Part shown: piece by piece, positions 45,185 to 57,993 of the stretch | How the letters are laid out: every line of letters begins with the position of its first letter | How positions within the stretch are numbered: position 1 is the first letter of the stretch | Source: Blakeslea trispora | Lineage: Eukaryota > Mucoromycota > Mucoromycetes > Mucorales > Choanephoraceae | Assembly (NCBI GenBank): GCA_025331445.1 | Contig: JAIWNE010000002.1 | Coordinates: 248,001 to 312,000 of the forward strand | DNA length: 64,000 nucleotides | Reading direction: 5' to 3' | The notes under the pieces: model-generated | What the model was told of the DNA's origin: nothing | Databases searched by the model: none | The model's input: the letters and a program-made list of their open reading frames with translations, nothing else | Program-made: the position numbers and the translations under genes

Positions 45185-46076
45185 ATGGTGTACATGAGAA
45201 AGTCTTGCTACAAGTGTGGCAATGGTAATGACCAGTCGATCCATGAAAGCCAACCAACTCACACCCTATTCTATAGTGGGTCATTTTGCTAGTGCTTGTG
45301 CTGAAGCAGATCGTCTCTGTTATAACTGTAAACAGCCTGGTCACTTGTCTTCTGAGTGTACTGAGCCTAAGCAAGTTCAACCCAGGCAATGCTTTCAATG
45401 TGGAGAAGGTACATGTATATATCAGAGGGATAGGACAGCTTCCCTTTTTGTGCGTATGTGTGTGTTTTTTACTTATGCATTATTAGTGGGTCATCTTATT
45501 GCTCAGTGTCCCGTCTCTCATGCACAGTCAGTACCTCAAGACAATACGACAGCTACATTGGATGCAGAAGTTCCTGTACAGAATAGAGGAAAGCGTTGTT
45601 TTAATTGCCAACAATTTGTAAGGACAATTGATTTCACTATGTGTGTGCGTTTGGTCCACTGATTTTGTTGGTTGCCATAGGGACATATTGCCAAAGATTG
45701 TACAAATGAACCACAACCTCGGTCCAAACCCAGTTTCCGTCCTAGAAACCACAGATCCATCATCTGTAATCATTGCGGTGGTTTGAATCATTTTGCTAAA
45801 GATTGTCAGGCTAGTGATATACTTTGTTATAGCTGTCAAAAGCATGGACATATCGCTCGTGACTGTCCTTTGACTAAGAGCAGTTTCAGTAGCAAAAAGA
45901 CATGTTATGTGTGCGGTAAGGTGGGCCATATTGCTCGTAACTGTCTTTCTGCCAAGCGAGAAAGAGATGAATCCGAAGAAGAGGATGATGTGGAAGACGA
46001 AGAGGATGATTCTGATGTCACTCATGATTCTGATCTAGGCACTACAGACTCTGAAAATGAGAGCGATACTGCTTAA
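45185..46076 (+). CDS. GIS2: CCHC zinc-knuckle protein Gis2/CNBP-like
   Basis: Four exons, 45185-45224, 45277-45408, 45487-45617 and 45681-46076, give 232 residues. Seven CCHC knuckles (C-x2-C-x4-H-x4-C) are present: CYKCGNVGHFASAC, CYNCKQPGHLSSEC, CFQCGEVGHLIAQC, CFNCQQFGHIAKDC, CNHCGGLNHFAKDC, CYSCQKHGHIARDC and CYVCGKVGHIARNC. Seven knuckles match yeast Gis2, which binds G-rich RNA and associates with translating ribosomes and stress granules. A strongly acidic C terminus (about 35 residues of Glu/Asp/Ser) is an extension. All three introns cut knuckles at the same place, just before the GH. The start ATG (45185) is followed four codons later by another ATG, and either is possible. Confidence 0.92.
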
Positions 46077-46294
46077 AAATAATAAAAATAAAAAAAAAAA
46101 GGAATTTGGTTTTATGCATAATTTCTCTAGTCTAACGATAGATGTTTATTTATATGCATGAAAGAAGTTATGTATTCTCCCCCTTCTTTTATTGTAAACA
46201 TGAACAATGCATTCAAATTGTTTGAAAAAAATACATTTAAGCATATATACAATCATTCTTTCTCTTTCTTTGTTTTTTATATATTCTTCTAGTA

Positions 46295-49217
46295 ATGAAA
46301 CTTAGACGCTCGGGCACAAATCAACCTATTTATGGTGCTGCTTCCATTTCAATCAAAAACACAATTTACATTTACGGTGGCTTTTATCACGTTTCGCCAT
46401 GGAACAAAGAAGCCTTATGGACATTAAATGCTACAGGAAACCTAGTTCAGTTACCTACAGACCCTTACGCTTCACCCGCTTTAATCTATACTTCTATTCA
46501 AAACTATCAAGACAAACATCTGTTTGTCTTTGGAGGCCATCTGAATGAGGCGGCCATTCATAAAAGCGAGGCGTCAGAATACTTGCGATACTATCGACTG
46601 GATTTAGCGACATTGAAATGGAAACCATTACAAAAGAAAAATACTACTGTGAATGCATCGCCCTTGGAAAGATTTTGGCATACAACTTCCATGTACAAGG
46701 ATAAAGTGTATATGCTTGGAGGAATGAATAAATCACATGGGATGAACGATTTTTGGATGTATGATATGACTATCGATACATGGACTCGCCTACCTATGTT
46801 TTCTAAAACCGGGATATGTGGACATACTTCCATTATGACTGAGTAAGTCGATTTTTCTATATTGGATGGTGTAAAGAGGGTTCGATTTCTGAAAGAAAAG
46901 AATGAACGTAATGATAACTTTTCTTTTCTGGATTATTTTAAGTGATGGTAAGATGATAACATTAGGTGGATTTCAGTGTCCTGATACAAAGGATTTTTCG
47001 CTTTTGCATGATAAGAATCTGGTCCCATTGAATAAGGCCTTTGTGTTTGATACGAGTTCACACGCATGGTATGAAAAGAACTTGACTGGCTCAGCCATTC
47101 CGTCTCCAAGAACATTTCATACGGCTGTAAAAAGTAAGCTAGATGAATTGATCCCTATGATATCATGATTAACTCTGCTATTTGAACCACTAGCCAAAAA
47201 CCAGAAAATTGTTATATGTGGAGGTATGTCTTACAGAATGAACAAGAGTTCCCTCAAGGTAATATGTAGGGCTAACTCTTCAAGGTTAGGACAAGATAAA
47301 AAAGCATCTCCATTTCAGACATATCTTTCGCCATCGATGGCCTTACTTGATGTTGAAACTTGGTCGTGGAATATAGCTTCAGCTTCACCTTATCAGCCTC
47401 TTCCTCGATCGCATGCAGTCACAGGTATCATAGATGATACAAAAGTAGTCTATGGTTTAGGTATAGTATAGGTTCAAGTTGAAAAGTCTATACATGTGAG
47501 TTGTTATCGAAATTAATCTTTCTCACCTTTTATTATTCTAGGCATCAATGATCATACTGTGTATGACGATTTCTATCTTTTTGATTTGGAATCAAATCAA
47601 TGGATATCTACTCAATTAGACGCACCTGCTAAATCAGAGACCAAATTGGAAGATTGGAAAATAGGTCTTTGTGTTGTAGGAGGTGTTTTTGTACTTATGT
47701 TTACTTTGTTTTTTATCTATCGGTCTACCAGAAAGAATTCACAACATTTTCAGATGGTCTATATCAGTCTAAAGAAAACCGTATGGAATCCTAGGTAAGC
47801 TAAAAAAAAAGAGAGAGAGAGAACAATCAGGTTCACCGTTTTTCTTTTTCCATTTAGATCTGGGGAGCCTTTGTGGGCAGAGTCAAGTCGATTGGCTTTT
47901 CGAGTTTTATCGTTGGTTATTTTTTCTGCTGTAGCTGCTGCATTAGTCATTCAAGTAGAAAAGAGTCCTGTTATTGAGCAACAACACGAAGAGTACATTT
48001 CAAATCGCGAAGTTGTTTTACCAGGTAAAGCATTTTAGTAATAGAGTGTTGCTTTAGATTCAACTTGCCATCTCATATCTATCACTATTTCCTTCTTCTC
48101 AACACAAACAGATGTTCGATTATGTTTTGACGGTTGGTTTAAAGACCAAAGCCCTACAGTTCAATGTACTTCCAACACAGGCGAATCATGTACTCAGTAT
48201 ATGATCAATATGACAGATGCTGTCCAATCCAGTTTAAATTATTATGGGATGTCAAGGCCATCATGTGTTTTATTTCAAGCATCTTTATCTTCCTCCAATT
48301 CAACCCCCTCCTATGTTAATTTTTATTATACAGGTCAGCCTGCAAACACTTCAGCTATCCATGTGGAACTCTATCACCCTCATCACAATCCTAATGTGCC
48401 TATCTACAACCTGAAAGGCGACTTTGATAGTTGGTACACTCCTGATGAAAAATCCCGATTTCAGACGATAGAGCAAATGAACCTTAGAACCGAGAATACC
48501 TATACCATTCCAAGTAATACAGATTTCACAAAGATAGGCTATTCGTTTCATGAAAGACATGTACTGCCTACCAATGATCTTCGCAGTCTGATTGGATTAT
48601 TTGGCAGACCTAGTTACCAACGCCAGTTTTCCATAAGGAGCAGGATATTCAACGACCAACTCATCAATGAAACTCCTGTAAACGTGGGTGTAATCCAGTT
48701 GTTTTCATCCAGTTCAAGTGTCATGATCATTGAAGAGCAACGGACGTTTACTCTGATTCAGGGGCTTGGTGTCTTGGGTGGCTTTGTTGGATTGTTTGTG
48801 GCACTCTTGGTTAATTTGTTTGGATTTCGACCAAGATCTCCTTTTGGTATTGTTCACCGTTGGTTCTTACCAAAGACCCAAGCTGCTTTGTTGAAAGGTT
48901 TGAAGGAAAACATTTTGCCATCCACAAATAAACAACAGTATAATGATAAGCCTGGTTCCAGCGAGACACCTCTTTATGTTGTACCCATTGTACAGCCTGT
49001 TCACGAGCGATTTTTGAAGACACCTGTGTACCATAGCAAGATTAATGACAAGAAGGATAGCTGTATTGCAGCTACTGACATAGAGGCAGACAACCAACAA
49101 CAGATGACAAGAATGACCAGACTCGAGAACCGGTTACGTATATTTGATGTCTTATTGAAAGCATACTATTTTGATGATGAAGTATTCGAATCCCTTCGCA
49201 ATCAACGCCAACATTGA
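46295..49217 (+). CDS. Kelch-repeat transmembrane protein
   Basis: Seven exons give 821 residues: 46295-46842, 46943-47133, 47194-47223, 47290-47460, 47542-47794, 47858-48024, 48112-49217. The N-terminal 340 residues carry kelch motifs (IYIYGGF, LFVFGGH, VYMLGGMNK, MITLGGF, IVICGGQ), each followed by W/Y-rich strands, so a six-bladed propeller is likely. Hydrophobic helices follow at residues about 354-373, 410-430 and 670-692. The segment between the last two is Asn/Ser-rich with many N-x-S/T sites, suggesting an exposed face. The C terminus (about 130 residues) is cytosolic-like. There is no signal peptide at the chosen ATG. The TTCTAG just before it looks like a splice acceptor, so a short upstream exon may be missing. 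Exon 3 is only 30 nt. Function unknown. Confidence 0.8.
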
Positions 49218-49367
49218 TCATATAAAAGGTTATTTTATTCCTTCTTAATTATGTACATGAAGCAAGAAAAAAAAAAGAGCTTGTTTTTTGTCTTTTCCTT
49301 CAAAAAAAAAAACGTATATAGCAATAATAATAATGATAATAAAAGACAAAGCTTGAATGAGATTAAT

Positions 49368-51237
49368 TTACAATGATTTGAACTTGGTTTGAAGAGCTAA
49401 TGATTTCTCAATCGAGTCACAATAGTTTTGATACTTGATGATTTCATGCAAAAGATAACAGGATTTTCTCTCCCAGTTCGTCAGCACTTTAGTAAACAGT
49501 TTTGAATTTGCAAACCGGTCTTCCATCTTTGGCTTTATATCTCGATGCTGATCAAGTTCTTCGGCTAACTTTTGAACATGCTTCTGAAGGACATCCAATT
49601 GAGTCGACTCCTCCAACAGACTGCTGACACTAGGAGGTATAGGTGCTTGCCACTCATGAATCATAGGCGTCTCCAGATCAAGTTCAAGGCAGTTCCAGCC
49701 ATAATCCATTGAACTCACACCTTCAGACATAGGCTCCTTACTCTCACGAGCAGCCCAATAGTTACATGTCGACACCCATTCATGGACTTGTACTTCTGAT
49801 CCCACTTGAAACACATGGATTGCACCGCTCGATTGCTGAAGTGCAAATGCATTTTGTCGTTGTTTGCTGTAACCTGAGGGCAGCACATTGGCCAATGCAT
49901 GTTTTAGATCAATCAGCCCAATCAACAAAGCATTCGAGAGCCAATCTCCACCACCTATGGCGTCATGACCCTCACTAAATGGAGTATGGATTTGCGAGGT
50001 CTGATTGTTTCGATTCATTAATGTGTTGCGTATCAAACTTCGCTTTCTTGGTTCATTATGACTATAATCAAGCTTGTACATACGTAATTGGCTCCTTTCA
50101 ATCACCATAAAGCATTCGCGCCAATCTCTGTGTTTGGCCTTTTGGTTCGTTTTTTCCAACAGATGCTTGCGTATGACAAGCCCTTCTTTGTAGTAAGGAG
50201 CGCTACTGGTATAGATCATGGGGAGTTCTGTCTGCAGGTGTGAAGCAAGAGATTGATATTGAATTAAGGAGTTGGCATACAAACAGCTTGAGCTGATGGA
50301 AGCAGCGATGGTACTTGAGGCTGAATCGCCATCCTCAATGCAGCTGCTATTATTACTGCTAAAATGCCGACTTCCTCTCCACATGATGGTGCCCATGCTA
50401 CGCTTCAAAACGGTGCTAACACGTTGACTATGATTCGTATTGGACGGTGGCAAAGAAGGATCGCTAATCTGACAATGGCGGATATTGCTGTACATTTGTT
50501 TGAGCAGGTTCTTTACTTCCAGTTGCCATGATTTGGATCCTATTGTAATTTGGCTGCCTGAAGAGATGGATGAGTCAAGAGAAGGTGTGTAAGTTGAAGA
50601 TCGTGAACTGAAATTGCTGCTACTACTAGGTGTACGCTGAAGGTTACTCCATTCAAATGTACTGAAGGAGATAGCATTGCCTTTGTGCTCTTCAATGACT
50701 GAATTTTCATCAATTCCTGTGGGTATGCTTAGTTGATTATAGATGGCATCCATCGTGTTTCTAACAAAAGCAGATCGAGTCATTCTTTTGTAGTCTCCTT
50801 GAGCAACATGAAGGTCAGTATTCAAAAGCATTAATGAATAAACAATAGCGTGTACAGCATCTAGGATTGAATTTGTCAAGAAAAAAGCAAAATAAGGTTT
50901 GTAAATACTTTTTTTTTTTACCTTTGGATCCAAAGATGATTTTGGGATTTTGTGTAAAATAATGCTGAGCAAATCTTGAAAGAATACGATCAATTTGCTG
51001 TGTTTCACCTTTAAGATGCAGTTTTGAGCATACGTTGCGAAAGGCTTGTTCAAGTGAAAGGCCCTTAAAGTCAAAGTGATTGAAATAGGCTTTAAGGATG
51101 GCGTCGCTTGAAGGCTTGCCATCACCAATCCACTCGACGATATGCTCTAAATCATCGTAAGCTGTGACATCCTCATCCCATATACGCTGCGCATAATCAA
51201 TTGCTTCATTATCATCAAGTTCGCCTGGAAACGTCAT
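49368..51237 (-). CDS. ARF guanine-nucleotide exchange factor with Sec7 and PH domains
   Basis: Two exons, 51237-50922 and 50860-49368, give 602 residues. The Sec7 domain contains KGETQQIDRILSRF with the catalytic glutamate (glutamic finger in KGE) and, across the exon junction, DAVHAIVYSLMLLNTDLH, the Arf-binding motif 2. A Ser-rich linker follows. Then a PH domain (YKEGLVIRKHLLEK, KHRDWRECFMVIE..LRMYKLD, FQVGSEVQVHEWVSTCNYWAARE) ends in a Trp-containing helix. Last come basic/coiled helices (LDVLQKHVQKLAEELDQH). The order resembles PSD/EFA6 or Yel1-type GEFs acting on Arf6-like GTPases at the plasma membrane. The class is inference. An upstream in-frame ATG (51336) would add a Phe/Ser-rich segment and is probably leader. 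Confidence 0.88.
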
Positions 51238-52398
51238 TGTAAGATAGGCTAAAGAATGAAAAGAAGTAGAGAAAGAGACAAGAAAAGAAAATGAAGTAGC
51301 GAAAAAGATAAAGGAGACAAAGTTACAAACTTTCAAAAAGTAATTCTGTGTACAAATTAATTTTAAACAACAGACATACGTGACCGTTTGGTCTGTATGC
51401 CTCAGTGCTTCAGGGGCAAGGTAACACTGAACAATTTACTATATTTTGAAATTTAATTAATTTCAAAAGGAGTTTATTTGTGTTGCATTGTTATGCCAGG
51501 AATAAGAGTGGATTTCTCTTTTTATAATATAGATGGCAAGAAAGAAGAAAAATAAATAGGTGCACGGATATTTCAACTTGTCTTTTTTTTTTCTCTTTCT
51601 ACTAAACTCTTGTAGAGTCGATAGTAAGATCAATCAGGAACTCATCTGGGTTTCATCCCGCTTTAGGTAACATGTGTCGCCATTGGCTTTAGAGATTTCT
51701 CAATGTGAGATAAAAAAAAGAAAGAGACGAGCAAGTCAAACGAAAGCGATAAAAAGAATAATTAGTAGAATGACTCGAAAAAGAAAAAAGCACTTGGGAA
51801 AACCATCAATTCTAAAATAAATATATGTGTGGCTATACGCTGATTCACTCTAGGCATATTACTAAAAAAAAAAATGAGATAATTAAAAAAAGAATAGACA
51901 GTTTCTGTTAAATTAGTGCGCACAGAAGTGATCAGTGTGGCTCAAGTTATCATCAAGTTGGATAAAGTTATTTCTTTCACTTCATATTCAATCAACCCAT
52001 ACTTTTATAGATGGTTAACATGAGATTAAAGACAAAACTTCCATCTTGATTGTCTTAGTAAGCTCAAATGCAATTCTTTGAATAGAAACATAGAAAAAAT
52101 ATATAATAAGAATGAGGTCGTTTCTTGTTTTCGACTCGTGCAGCTTGTACTATTAATTGCATCTCTGTCGAATTCAAATACAAAAATCTATTTCTCTCAT
52201 GCGGTTAGCTATATTGGTATGATTGGAATTTGATATAAAGATATCTTAAAAATTAAGCTCATCCATGTCATTTATGCTTTTGACAAGTCTGTGTATAGAC
52301 AGAGACAAACATGTGTAAAAGGATGGCTCATTGTAATTTTATTTGATTGTAACGGATAATGCGATTAGCTGTCTAATTCAAAATTGGAATTAGTTTTA
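51238..52398. other. Intergenic spacer
   Basis: Upstream region of the Sec7 gene and unassigned AT-rich sequence. No supported gene or repeat. Confidence 0.4.
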
Positions 52399-52695
52399 AT
52401 GCGTCTACAAATTACTCGCATATTCTCGCTCTCTCTTGCTCTCTTGCTCTCTTGGCCATTCTTTCATTTTTCCTCCTGTGTGTTGAAGTAGTGGATTACT
52501 ACATGATAACTTCACAACAGTGTCAATTCCAAGCGAGCGCCGTATGGATCAAGTGAGTATCTATGCACAAACAAGTGTAAGAGCCTTAAAAATCATGATG
52601 CTTTTCTTGGCAGGATATGTATTCGTTATGGTTGCTCAAAGTCTCCTTGCGAAAGGAGCATGAAATGTCATATAGAGTGTGAAGTCAGAAAATAA
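52399..52695 (+). CDS. Candidate small secreted cysteine-rich peptide (64 aa)
   Basis: Three short exons, 52399-52479, 52521-52552 and 52614-52695, join in frame to 64 residues. Exon 1 encodes a typical signal peptide (MRLQITRIFSLSLALLLSWP). The remainder is rich in cysteine: positions 27, 28, 40, 45, 50, 56 and 60, ending CERSMKCHIECEVRK. Intron 1 is 41 nt (GTGTTG..CAACAG) and intron 2 is 61 nt (GTGAGT..TTGGCAG). I recognise no family. Signal peptide plus dense cysteines suggest a disulfide-bonded secreted peptide or effector-like protein. An alternative start at 52503 yields a 43-residue form without the signal. No expression evidence is available, so this is a prediction. Confidence 0.4.
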
Positions 52696-53556
52696 AATCT
52701 AAGCCTGCGGGGATAAGACGAAGCGAAGCACACTTGTCGTTTTATGAAAAAATAAAAAGCAAGACACTAAAGTTCTTTATAACATCTCTCTTTTTTATTT
52801 TATCATACATTATGACTACCAAAACTTGATTTGATTTGGTCGTTTTCTTATGAATTACTGTTTGCAATCTAGAATGATTTGCTTATAGATATTGTAAATC
52901 ACTTTTCACGTTCGATGTTAATGTCGGAGGTACTTGAAAAAAAAACTGAAACTCTTTGGTTCCTTTTCTTTTCTCTGCTGTCCCTATTTCTTTATTGGGC
53001 CATGCAACTTTCTAGCCTACAAAGAAGAGAGAAAGGAAAGGAAGTGCATCGAATCAACCAGTTGATCAATTGACCTCTTTTGGTCATCACAGCGTGGTTT
53101 AGACTCTTAATATAGACCATGTCTAGAAATGATTGATGACAAAAGTGAAAACATGAGGTTTCTTATGAATACCATTTTTTTGGGTATCTTTTGTTTATCA
53201 TCTAACGAAAATATGTACTTTGTTTTTTCTAAACAATAACCCTTTTTTTTCTTTTCTTTTATTTTACTCTGTTTCATATTCCGTATATACTCGAGAACCC
53301 TTTGTTTTAAATGTGTTCTTCAAAGTGGAAGCAACATGACATGTTTCCGTGTAACAGGATGAAATCTCCTCAAACAAAAGCAAAAGAAACGTTACACAAG
53401 CCATGCTATGTTTTTTTTAATATGCCATTTGACTAAGGAATTAAGGTGTAAAGAGACAGAAGAAAGAGAGAGAGAGAGAGATTAGAGAAGAGAGAGAGGA
53501 AATAATTTGAGGGTAAGGGGGGGGGAGGGAAGAGGTTAGAAAGATAATGAGGGTAT
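52696..53556. other. Intergenic spacer
   Basis: RAB2 3' flank on the right, with a GA dinucleotide run (53466-53500) and a G run at 53518-53525. A 64-codon ORF at 52879 has no features. No gene is called. Confidence 0.45.
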
Positions 53557-54805
<1,249 letters not shown>

Positions 54806-55604
54806 AGTCTCAAAACAGAGAAAACAATAAATATAAAAGTAAAAAGTAAAAAAAAAAGAAGAAGGAAATAGAGAAAAGAGAGAGAGAGAGAGAGAAGTTC
54901 AAGTTTGAAAAAAATGTGATATTTTCCCTTATTTTAATTTCAAGTGACATCAGCAGGGTGCTCCAATCAGCATAGTCTCAAAGGCAACACAAAAAAAAAA
55001 TTATTCTTGAAATGTCTTGTACCTTTTACTTGTGTTTCATCAAATCTTATGTGAGCGCCAATGAAGAAATCATCAAAGAAGAGATAAGGATAAAGCCAAA
55101 TGATCTTCTTTCTTTTCCCTTTTTCTTAACCATAGAAAACAAGACCACATTCAACTTGATTCAGTCTGCAAATATGTGGTAGCACAAGCTCTTTTTTTTT
55201 TTTAGCTTTGTTGTGTGCATAAATTGACGATAATTGTAACCACTGAAAGAAAGAAGAAGGAATTGTAATTCATGTCTTTAGTTTTTTAGGTTATTTCGAT
55301 TCAGGCTTAGATTTTCTTATCGAATTCTAATCAAGTGAGTCAACTTACCTGATGGTATTGAACAAGGAAAGAAAAAGGGAGAATGATACCAATGACTTTT
55401 ATTAAAAAAAAAATACCGTCTGAAAATGTTAATTGTCAACAATTTTTTCGTGACGTAAAAAAAAAGAAAAATGCAAGTGCTACTTTCAATACCCGACGAA
55501 CGCGTAATTAGCTTACTAGTTCTATATGTGTGTCCTGGTGTCGAATCTCTTTTCTTTCTTTCAAACAAAAAAGAAAACCCGATTTTTTTTTTTCTATACA
55601 TACT
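54806..55604. promoter_or_regulatory. Divergent region between RAB2 and RPN8
   Basis: A GA dinucleotide run (54874-54896) lies upstream of RAB2 and a CCAAT word, TCCAATCAGC (54962), follows. AT-rich sequence with poly-T near 55193 and poly-A near 55405 occupies the rest. No gene is seen. Confidence 0.5.
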
Positions 55605-56737
55605 ATGCCTGCTACCACAACAGTTCAACCTTCAGCTACAGCTCATGTGCACCCCCTCGTATTGCTATCAGCCACTGATCACTACAACCGTGTAGCTAAA
55701 GATACAAAGAAGCGCGTTGTCGGTGTCTTGCTCGGTCAAAATAAGGGAAAAGTGGTGAATGTGTCCAATAGTTTTGCTGGTAACTATCAAGAAAGGAACC
55801 ATAGTCATCTTTGCGACTAACTCATTGTTTGATCAGTTCCCTTTGAAGAAGATGAAAAAGATCCTTCTGTTTGGTTTTTAGATCACAACTATGTTGAAGC
55901 CATGAACGACATGTTTAAAAAAGTGAATGGTAAGGCATATCTTTTTTTTTTTTTGTTTATTGGTTTCTAACATGAAGTCATTTAGCAAAGGAAAAGTTGA
56001 TTGGCTGGTATCATAGTGGACCTAAGCTTCGTTCTTCTGACTTGGAAATCAACGAACTCTTTAAACGATACACACCTAACCCTGTGCTTGTCATTATCGA
56101 CGTCAAGCCTAATGATGCCGAAATCCCTACGGATGCTTATTTTGCTATTGAGGAAATTAAGGATGTAAGAAAGAATGAAGTGTGGTTGTTATGGTAACTA
56201 AGACTTTATTCCGATTAGGATGGTACAAGCACAACAAAGACATTCATGCATGTTCCCTCAGAGATTGTCGCAGAAGAAGCTGAAGAGATTGGTGTAGAGC
56301 ATTTGTTGAGAGACATCAAGGACAATGCAGTTGGTACTTTGTCTACCCGTATCACTTCTCAATTAGGCTCATTGGGTGGATTACAGGGAAGATTAGAGGA
56401 AATTCAAGAATACCTGCAAAAGGTGGTTAGTGGCAAGTTGCCTGTCAACCATCAGATTATCTATAATTTGCAAGACATCTTCAACTTACTGCCTAATCTT
56501 GAGAACCAAGAGATGGTCAACTCTTTTAGCACAAAGACAAACGACCAACTCTTGTTGATCTATTTGTCCAGTATGATTCGTGCTGTCATTGCCCTTCACA
56601 ACCTGATTGATAACAAGATTGATAACCTCAAGAGTGAAAATGCTTTGGAATCATCAGAAGAGACAAAAAATGCCAAAGATGTAGAAACTGAAGTCAAGGA
56701 TGCTACTGAAAAGACTGAAGATATGCAAATTGAGTAG
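55605..56737 (+). CDS. RPN8: 26S proteasome lid subunit Rpn8 (MPN domain)
   Basis: Four exons, 55605-55779, 55837-55929, 55986-56164 and 56219-56737, give 321 residues. The MPN domain starts [19 protein letters not shown], continues [19 protein letters not shown] and has [17 protein letters not shown]. The JAMM zinc ligands of Rpn11 are incomplete, as expected for the catalytically inactive Rpn8, which pairs with Rpn11 in the lid. Later blocks ([55 protein letters not shown]) are diagnostic. An acidic/Lys-rich tail of about 35 residues follows. It is highly confident. Confidence 0.96.
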
Positions 56738-57637
56738 TTATTGGCCAATTGCAAAATAAAGATAAAACACTATAAAGAAAAAAAAAAAGAATAAGATCAC
56801 ATGACCTTCTTTCTCTTTTATATGTATAAAAGCGAGAATCACCATCCATTTCTGGTCTTTTTTTTTTTTTAAGGAGAATAGAGTCATCTTACGTAAATCG
56901 CTTTTGGTGTAAAACAACTCTTTTTTCTTGGATGCCAAGAAAAGAAGGAATTACCTAATGAAGCTGATTTGATGCCAGATAAGGCCCTTTTTTTTTTTAT
57001 TCTTTTACAAATAAGTCTCCTTTTTTTTTGAATGAAAAAGAGCGTAGGAAAAGGAAAGGGGGAGCAAGACATGTCTCTTGAAAATTCCAAAAAACTTCCA
57101 GACAAAGAAATCTGTTGATCAGTTACAACTTTTCAACCCTAGCAACTAATGAAGTTAGACTGATACTTTCAATAATCATAATAAAAAGCAGGGCAGAGCA
57201 CTTGTGGTACACATTCTAATAGAGTTGAATTTCTTATTAAAAGACGCTTTGTTGGACTCATTCAATGAAGCAAGTAATACAAAGTTTTACTTGTCGGTTC
57301 AGTTCATTTAGTTTGACTTTAGGTTTAACTTATTTGTTTTGCGTGTTTGTTTATAAGCCTTAAAGATATAAAGAAATAGAATGGTATTTTCTGTAGATTA
57401 GTATACACGTGCAGTAAAGAATGAGTGTTTTATTAAGAAAAGTGTAGAGAGAGAGAATATTAGTCATACTTCAAGAGGGTAATCGTTGGTAATAAAAGAA
57501 AGGTTTTGGTTTCGAATTAGGGGAGTATTAGTAAAAACGGGTAAAGTAATCTGTTGATGCAATTTTCTTTCTCTTCTGTTTGAATCAAGAAAGTTGGTAT
57601 AATGAAATGTTGTACAAAGAAAGAAAGAAAGAAAAGC
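56738..57637. other. Intergenic spacer
   Basis: Long poly-A, poly-T and mixed runs (56770s, 56860s, 56990s) and unremarkable AT-rich sequence. Minus-strand ORFs at 56738-57105 are low-complexity and unsupported. Confidence 0.45.
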
Positions 57638-57993
57638 TTATGAGCGTCGAGAAAATTTGTTTGTACAAAATCTAATTAATCCTTTCACTAGAATCAGGAA
57701 ATAAAGAGTGTTAGTGATACACTTAAGGCAAGTTCTCTCGGTTTGTTTTTACCTTGCTCAGAGCTACTTCTTCTCAAAGGTACAGGACGCTCTTTTTCTG
57801 TTGGATGGTCTTTATAACAATAAACAGCTGGAGGTGCAGTGGAAAAAGAAACGACATTGGAGCAAGTTTTTCTTTGCTTTGGTTGAACACATGGTACGAC
57901 TTGATAGGCTTCATCCTTGGTTTGATACCAAGAGTCAAGGTAAGGGATGTTGTCGTAGAGAGAAGTTTTTGTTTGACAGGTATCTGTTGTCAT
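57638..57993 (-). CDS. Small unrecognised protein (96 aa)
   Basis: Two exons, 57993-57753 and 57687-57638, give 96 residues. The ATG at 57993 starts MTTDTCQTKTSLYDNIPYLD, followed by SWYQTKDEAYQVVPCVQPKQ. A Ser/Pro/Lys-rich basic second half ends FCTNKFSRRS after the intron (GTAAAA..TTCTAG, 65 nt). Codon composition and the tidy splice suggest a real gene, but I recognise no domain. No signal peptide or membrane segment is evident. An upstream in-frame ATG (58014) would add SFSYSN. Confidence 0.45.

Noticed and set aside
50815..51336. Alternative upstream start adding a hydrophobic N terminus to the Sec7 protein
   Set aside because: The added segment is a translated CT/GA-rich leader. Sec7-PH exchange factors are cytosolic, and the ATG at 51237 leads directly into the domain.
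56738..57105. Minus-strand ORFs rich in Lys and Phe
   Set aside because: They arise from A/T homopolymer runs and have no splice or domain support.
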